The notes beneath the pieces are model-generated. The model did not search any database, was not told where the DNA came from, and saw nothing but the letters and a program-made list of their open reading frames with translations. This document shows, piece after piece, positions 62,026 through 64,000 of a stretch of DNA of 64,000 nucleotides. The stretch's first letter is position 1; the number at the start of each line of letters is the position of its first letter. The stretch is from Pseudooceanicola pacificus (GTDB lineage Bacteria; Pseudomonadota; Alphaproteobacteria; Rhodobacterales; Rhodobacteraceae), in the NCBI RefSeq assembly GCF_009789075.1, contig NZ_WNXQ01000014.1:17761-81760 (forward strand), read 5' to 3'. The position numbers and the translations under genes are program-made.

Positions 62026-62160
62026 ATTGGCCGCGACCTTTTCGAAGGGCCGCCGTCTTGTGAAATCTGGCCGTATCGGCGGCGTGCAGTTCGGAGTCTC
62101 TATCATCATGTAAACGCCCACTATCCACTTTTTAGATAATCTATAAAGTAGATTAGCCCT

Positions 62161-62179
62161 GTCACAAGAGGTTTGTGAC
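62161..62179 (+). promoter_or_regulatory. Hairpin with the ribosome site in its loop, upstream of the XRE gene
   Basis: GTCACA-AGAGGTT-TGTGAC: the AGAGG ribosome site lies in the loop, ten bases before the GTG start. It could act as DNA operator or control translation. The upstream AT-rich stretch at 62130-62155 (TTAGATAATCTA) also has a palindrome and may hold the promoter. Confidence 0.5.
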
Positions 62180-62181
62180 AC

Positions 62182-62439
62182 GTGGCGAAAACGATCAGGA
62201 GTTCGGGACATGAGGCACTTCGCGACGCTTTGATTGCGGCGCGGAAGGCGGCTGGCTTAACGCAGGCCGAGCTCGCTTTACGTCTCAGATGCCACCAGTC
62301 CTTCGTCGCTCGTCTGGAGAGCGGAGAGCGTAGGGTCGACGTAGTTGAGTTGATCGTACTCGCGCGTGCTCTGCAGATCGATGCGGTTACGCTACTGGCA
62401 GCGGCCGAGGCGGCGACGGAACTCGATCACCGGATTTAA
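62182..62439 (+). CDS. XRE-family transcriptional regulator
   Basis: From GTG 62182 ([20 protein letters not shown]) the 85-residue protein is a single HTH_3 domain: [20 protein letters not shown], then [20 protein letters not shown]. No ligand domain follows. It lies between two transfer-related loci carrying the shared palindrome, so it is a good candidate regulator of transfer. That link is inference. Confidence 0.88.
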   Translation: MAKTIRSSGHEALRDALIAARKAAGLTQAELALRLRCHQSFVARLESGERRVDVVELIVLARALQIDAVTLLAAAEAATELDHRI

Positions 62440-62579
62440 GACGAGGCGAAGGGCTGTCGCCTCGGATGGTATGACGAAATCAAGCCTCGGTGGGACCGAA
62501 GGGCAATGATAACAGCGGATTGTTATGGGACGCTGCGATCCACGGTCTCTAATGCAGGTTTGGTGCAGAGGACAACGTC

Positions 62580-63326
62580 TTAGTAGTTCACCTGCTCGAA
62601 CCCGTAATTGCCCTCATAGTCTCGCCAGTCGACGAACACCGAGCGGTGATAGATGGAGGGGCAATGATCGCCCCAACGTTCCAAGCCGACATGCGCCTCG
62701 GGCAACGCGGCGACGGACGAACGAGACCAGTAAAAATCGCCCTGGATTCCATAGGAACCGAGAAGGACTGTTTCGAAACGGCTGCAATCGCTGTCGCGGG
62801 ATTCGTGTTGGCGCGCATACCGAACATCGAAGACACGGATCGAGCGGATGAAGTTGAACTCCGGTCCACTGATGTCGATGTCGGCTCGGTCCTGGATCAG
62901 ATGTAACGCAAACCCGTCAGGGTGAGGTAGTGGCTCGACGCCTTTCGACCGCACGACGGCAGGCAAGAGGGCGCCAGCTTTTTCGGGGTCAGATTCCGCG
63001 AGGTTCTGGGGCAGGGTAGAAGCGTTGGAGAAGAGGATGTCAATGACACGCCGAGTGCGACCGGGGTCGTCTACAGGTTCGAAGGAGGCCCCCATGGGGC
63101 AACGCCAGATCTGGAGGGGAGGCTCGACAGGCCATGGCGTGATCCGTCGTATGAACTCTGCACGTGCCCGCGAACAGGGCTCTGATGCCGGCCAGCCGCC
63201 GGAGAGGCAGAGCAGGATGGCGCAATCGATCGGGTAGGTCTGCGCCGACGCGCTGTTTCCACCTCCGCTCAGCGAGGCCGTTCCCGCGACGACAGCGAGA
63301 AAAAAATAACGAAGGAAATTGCGCAT
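62580..63326 (-). CDS. Secreted Cys-containing protein of the transfer region
   Basis: From ATG 63326 (MRNFLRYFFLAVVAGTASLS) the 248-residue protein has a signal peptide ending SASAQT. It then reads YPIDCAILLCLSGGWPASEP, CSRARAEFIRRITPWPVEPP, LQIWRCPMGASF. The three or four Cys near the N-terminus may form disulfides. I recall relatives next to T4SS genes in related plasmids; no function is known. Its promoter region has the shared palindrome (63367), which links it to transfer. Confidence 0.78.
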   Translation of the reverse strand: MRNFLRYFFLAVVAGTASLSGGGNSASAQTYPIDCAILLCLSGGWPASEPCSRARAEFIRRITPWPVEPPLQIWRCPMGASFEPVDDPGRTRRVIDILFSNASTLPQNLAESDPEKAGALLPAVVRSKGVEPLPHPDGFALHLIQDRADIDISGPEFNFIRSIRVFDVRYARQHESRDSDCSRFETVLLGSYGIQGDFYWSRSSVAALPEAHVGLERWGDHCPSIYHRSVFVDWRDYEGNYGFEQVNY

Positions 63327-63366
63327 ATCCAAGAGCTCGATTGACTGTGATGCAGAATCTGAGGAT

Positions 63367-63384
63367 TACGATAATATACTATCG
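63367..63384 (-). promoter_or_regulatory. Shared transfer motif upstream of the secreted protein
   Basis: TACGATAATATACTATCG contains a near-perfect dyad (ACGATA-ATATAC-TATCGT). It lies 40 bp before the minus-strand start. Third member of the motif family at 43729 and 61622. Confidence 0.68.
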
Positions 63385-63433
63385 TCGAGCGGTCAAATTC
63401 GAATTTTTGTAACTGTCTTGGAGCGCCTTGATG

Positions 63434-63691
63434 CTAAAGCAGATCGGCTGAGCCCCTGAGCGACAGCTCCTCCAAAAGGTCAGTAACCTCATCGGTGGTG
63501 ACAGTCTTTGCATTCGCAATCGTGTTCCGGCTTAACGGGGGATCGATATGGTGTGCCGTACGTTTGGGATCGAGCCAGAGGATGGACAGTTCTGACGTAT
63601 TCCAGCGATAGACCCAACCAACGGTTCGATCACTGCGACCGTCAACAAGCCGCGCGACCGGAACCGCTTCTTCCTTTTCGATGCTCACCGG
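63434..63691 (-). CDS. Small hypothetical protein
   Basis: From GTG 63691 the frame gives 85 residues (MSIEKEEAVPVARLVDGRSD), then RTVGWVYRWNTSELSILWLD, PKRTAHHIDPPLSRNTIANA and LLEELSLRGSADLL. It reads as a real protein, whereas the upstream part of the frame (to 63931) enters terminator and IS sequence. No domain recognised. Confidence 0.5.
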   Translation of the reverse strand, partial: PVSIEKEEAVPVARLVDGRSDRTVGWVYRWNTSELSILWLDPKRTAHHIDPPLSRNTIANAKTVTTDEVTDLLEELSLRGSADLL

Positions 63692-63791
63692 TTCGTGTCC
63701 GCCTTTTCTGCTTCGGTTCTTCAGTCCTATTCGGCTGGGACGTTCCCGTGATCTGATCTCGGTTGAACTTATTCCTGGCTCGTTAAAAAGG

Positions 63792-63818
63792 GGCGACACC
63801 GACCGCGTCGGTGCCGCC
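63792..63818 (-). terminator. Minus-strand terminator hairpin
   Basis: GGCGACACCGAC-CGC-GTCGGTGCCGCC pairs in 11 of 12 positions. On the minus strand the stem is followed by CCCCTTTTTA, a T-run, so it would stop transcription from the IS side. Confidence 0.6.
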
Positions 63819-63889
63819 AGAGGTTCGCCCACAGGGAGGTGGTAGAGGGCGAAACCTATTGAAAATAGGGGAATTTCATTGTTGCAACC

Positions 63890-64000
63890 AAGTAGAAATG
63901 TCACCCGGTCTGCAAAGTAGAAATGTCCCACCTGGGCACAGAGGGGAGCAAAGCCTGACAGGGCGGAGACCTCAGATATCGCAGCCCTGGCCGGCTTTGC
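63890..64000. mobile_element. Probable terminus of an IS21-family element (continues past window)
   Basis: Direct repeats AAGTAGAAATGTC lie at 63890-63902 and 63915-63927. Tandem copies of such a sequence are typical of the ends of some IS21-family elements. The rest of the element would lie beyond base 64000. No coding sequence is visible yet. Confidence 0.5.

Overview
The window looks like a high-GC alphaproteobacterium of the Rhodobacteraceae (Roseobacter/Rhodobacter type). The evidence is codon bias, the layout of the thi, pan and nad genes, TPP riboswitches, and a DUF3768/DUF6878/DUF6915/DUF736 accessory set that I associate with plasmids and integrative elements of this family. This is inferred from reading the sequence; no database search was run. 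I see no replication initiator, partition ParA or ICE-type integrase, so plasmid versus integrated element cannot be decided here.

Layout. (1) 1-2970: a large DNA adenine methyltransferase / type IIG-like gene running off the left edge, preceded by a MerR-like regulator with two matching operator palindromes. (2) 3043-3600: remnant of an IS21-family element. (3) 3690-16802: a compact B-vitamin block. It holds thiC-thiM-thiE (TPP riboswitch; thiM broken by an in-frame TGA), Nudix-thiD on the other strand (a second TPP riboswitch), an HPP/CBS membrane protein, panB-panC, nadA-nadB-nadC, and a Dabb protein with pabB. (4) 16930-18920: a tRNA-Leu(UAA) gene split by an IS2-like IS3-family element with a 5-bp target duplication, beside an intact CAU tRNA. 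(5) 19039-43253: accessory backbone with an ArdC antirestriction protein, DUF3768, a ParB-like protein, two conserved unknowns, a 1419-residue methyltransferase/Strawberry-notch helicase, DUF6878, DUF6915, DUF5983, DUF736, RadC, a secreted nuclease, a DUF2493 protein and an ART-like cargo gene. A recombinase-trio (RIT) element with four ATGA-coupled genes has landed inside the DUF6915 gene, and an IS256-family copy has landed inside the RIT. (6) 43254-63691: conjugation region with a hairpin-rich oriT candidate, a MobC-like protein, relaxase and VirD4. These are followed by a HicA-like toxin-antitoxin pair and a full minus-strand P-type T4SS operon (virB1-2-3-4-7-LT-5-8-9-10-11-DUF4177-unknown-virB6), then secreted accessory proteins and an XRE regulator. 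(7) From 63890: the likely end of another IS21-family element.

How it works together. Incoming DNA would be protected by ArdC and the methyltransferase/helicase, processed at oriT by MobC and relaxase, and exported through VirD4 and the T4SS. Three transfer promoters share an 18-bp palindromic motif (TACRATRATATWSTATYG), which suggests one regulator controls relaxosome, T4SS and a secreted factor. Several loci show decay: nonsense codons in thiM, the IS256 transposase and DUF5983, and insertions in tRNA-Leu and DUF6915.
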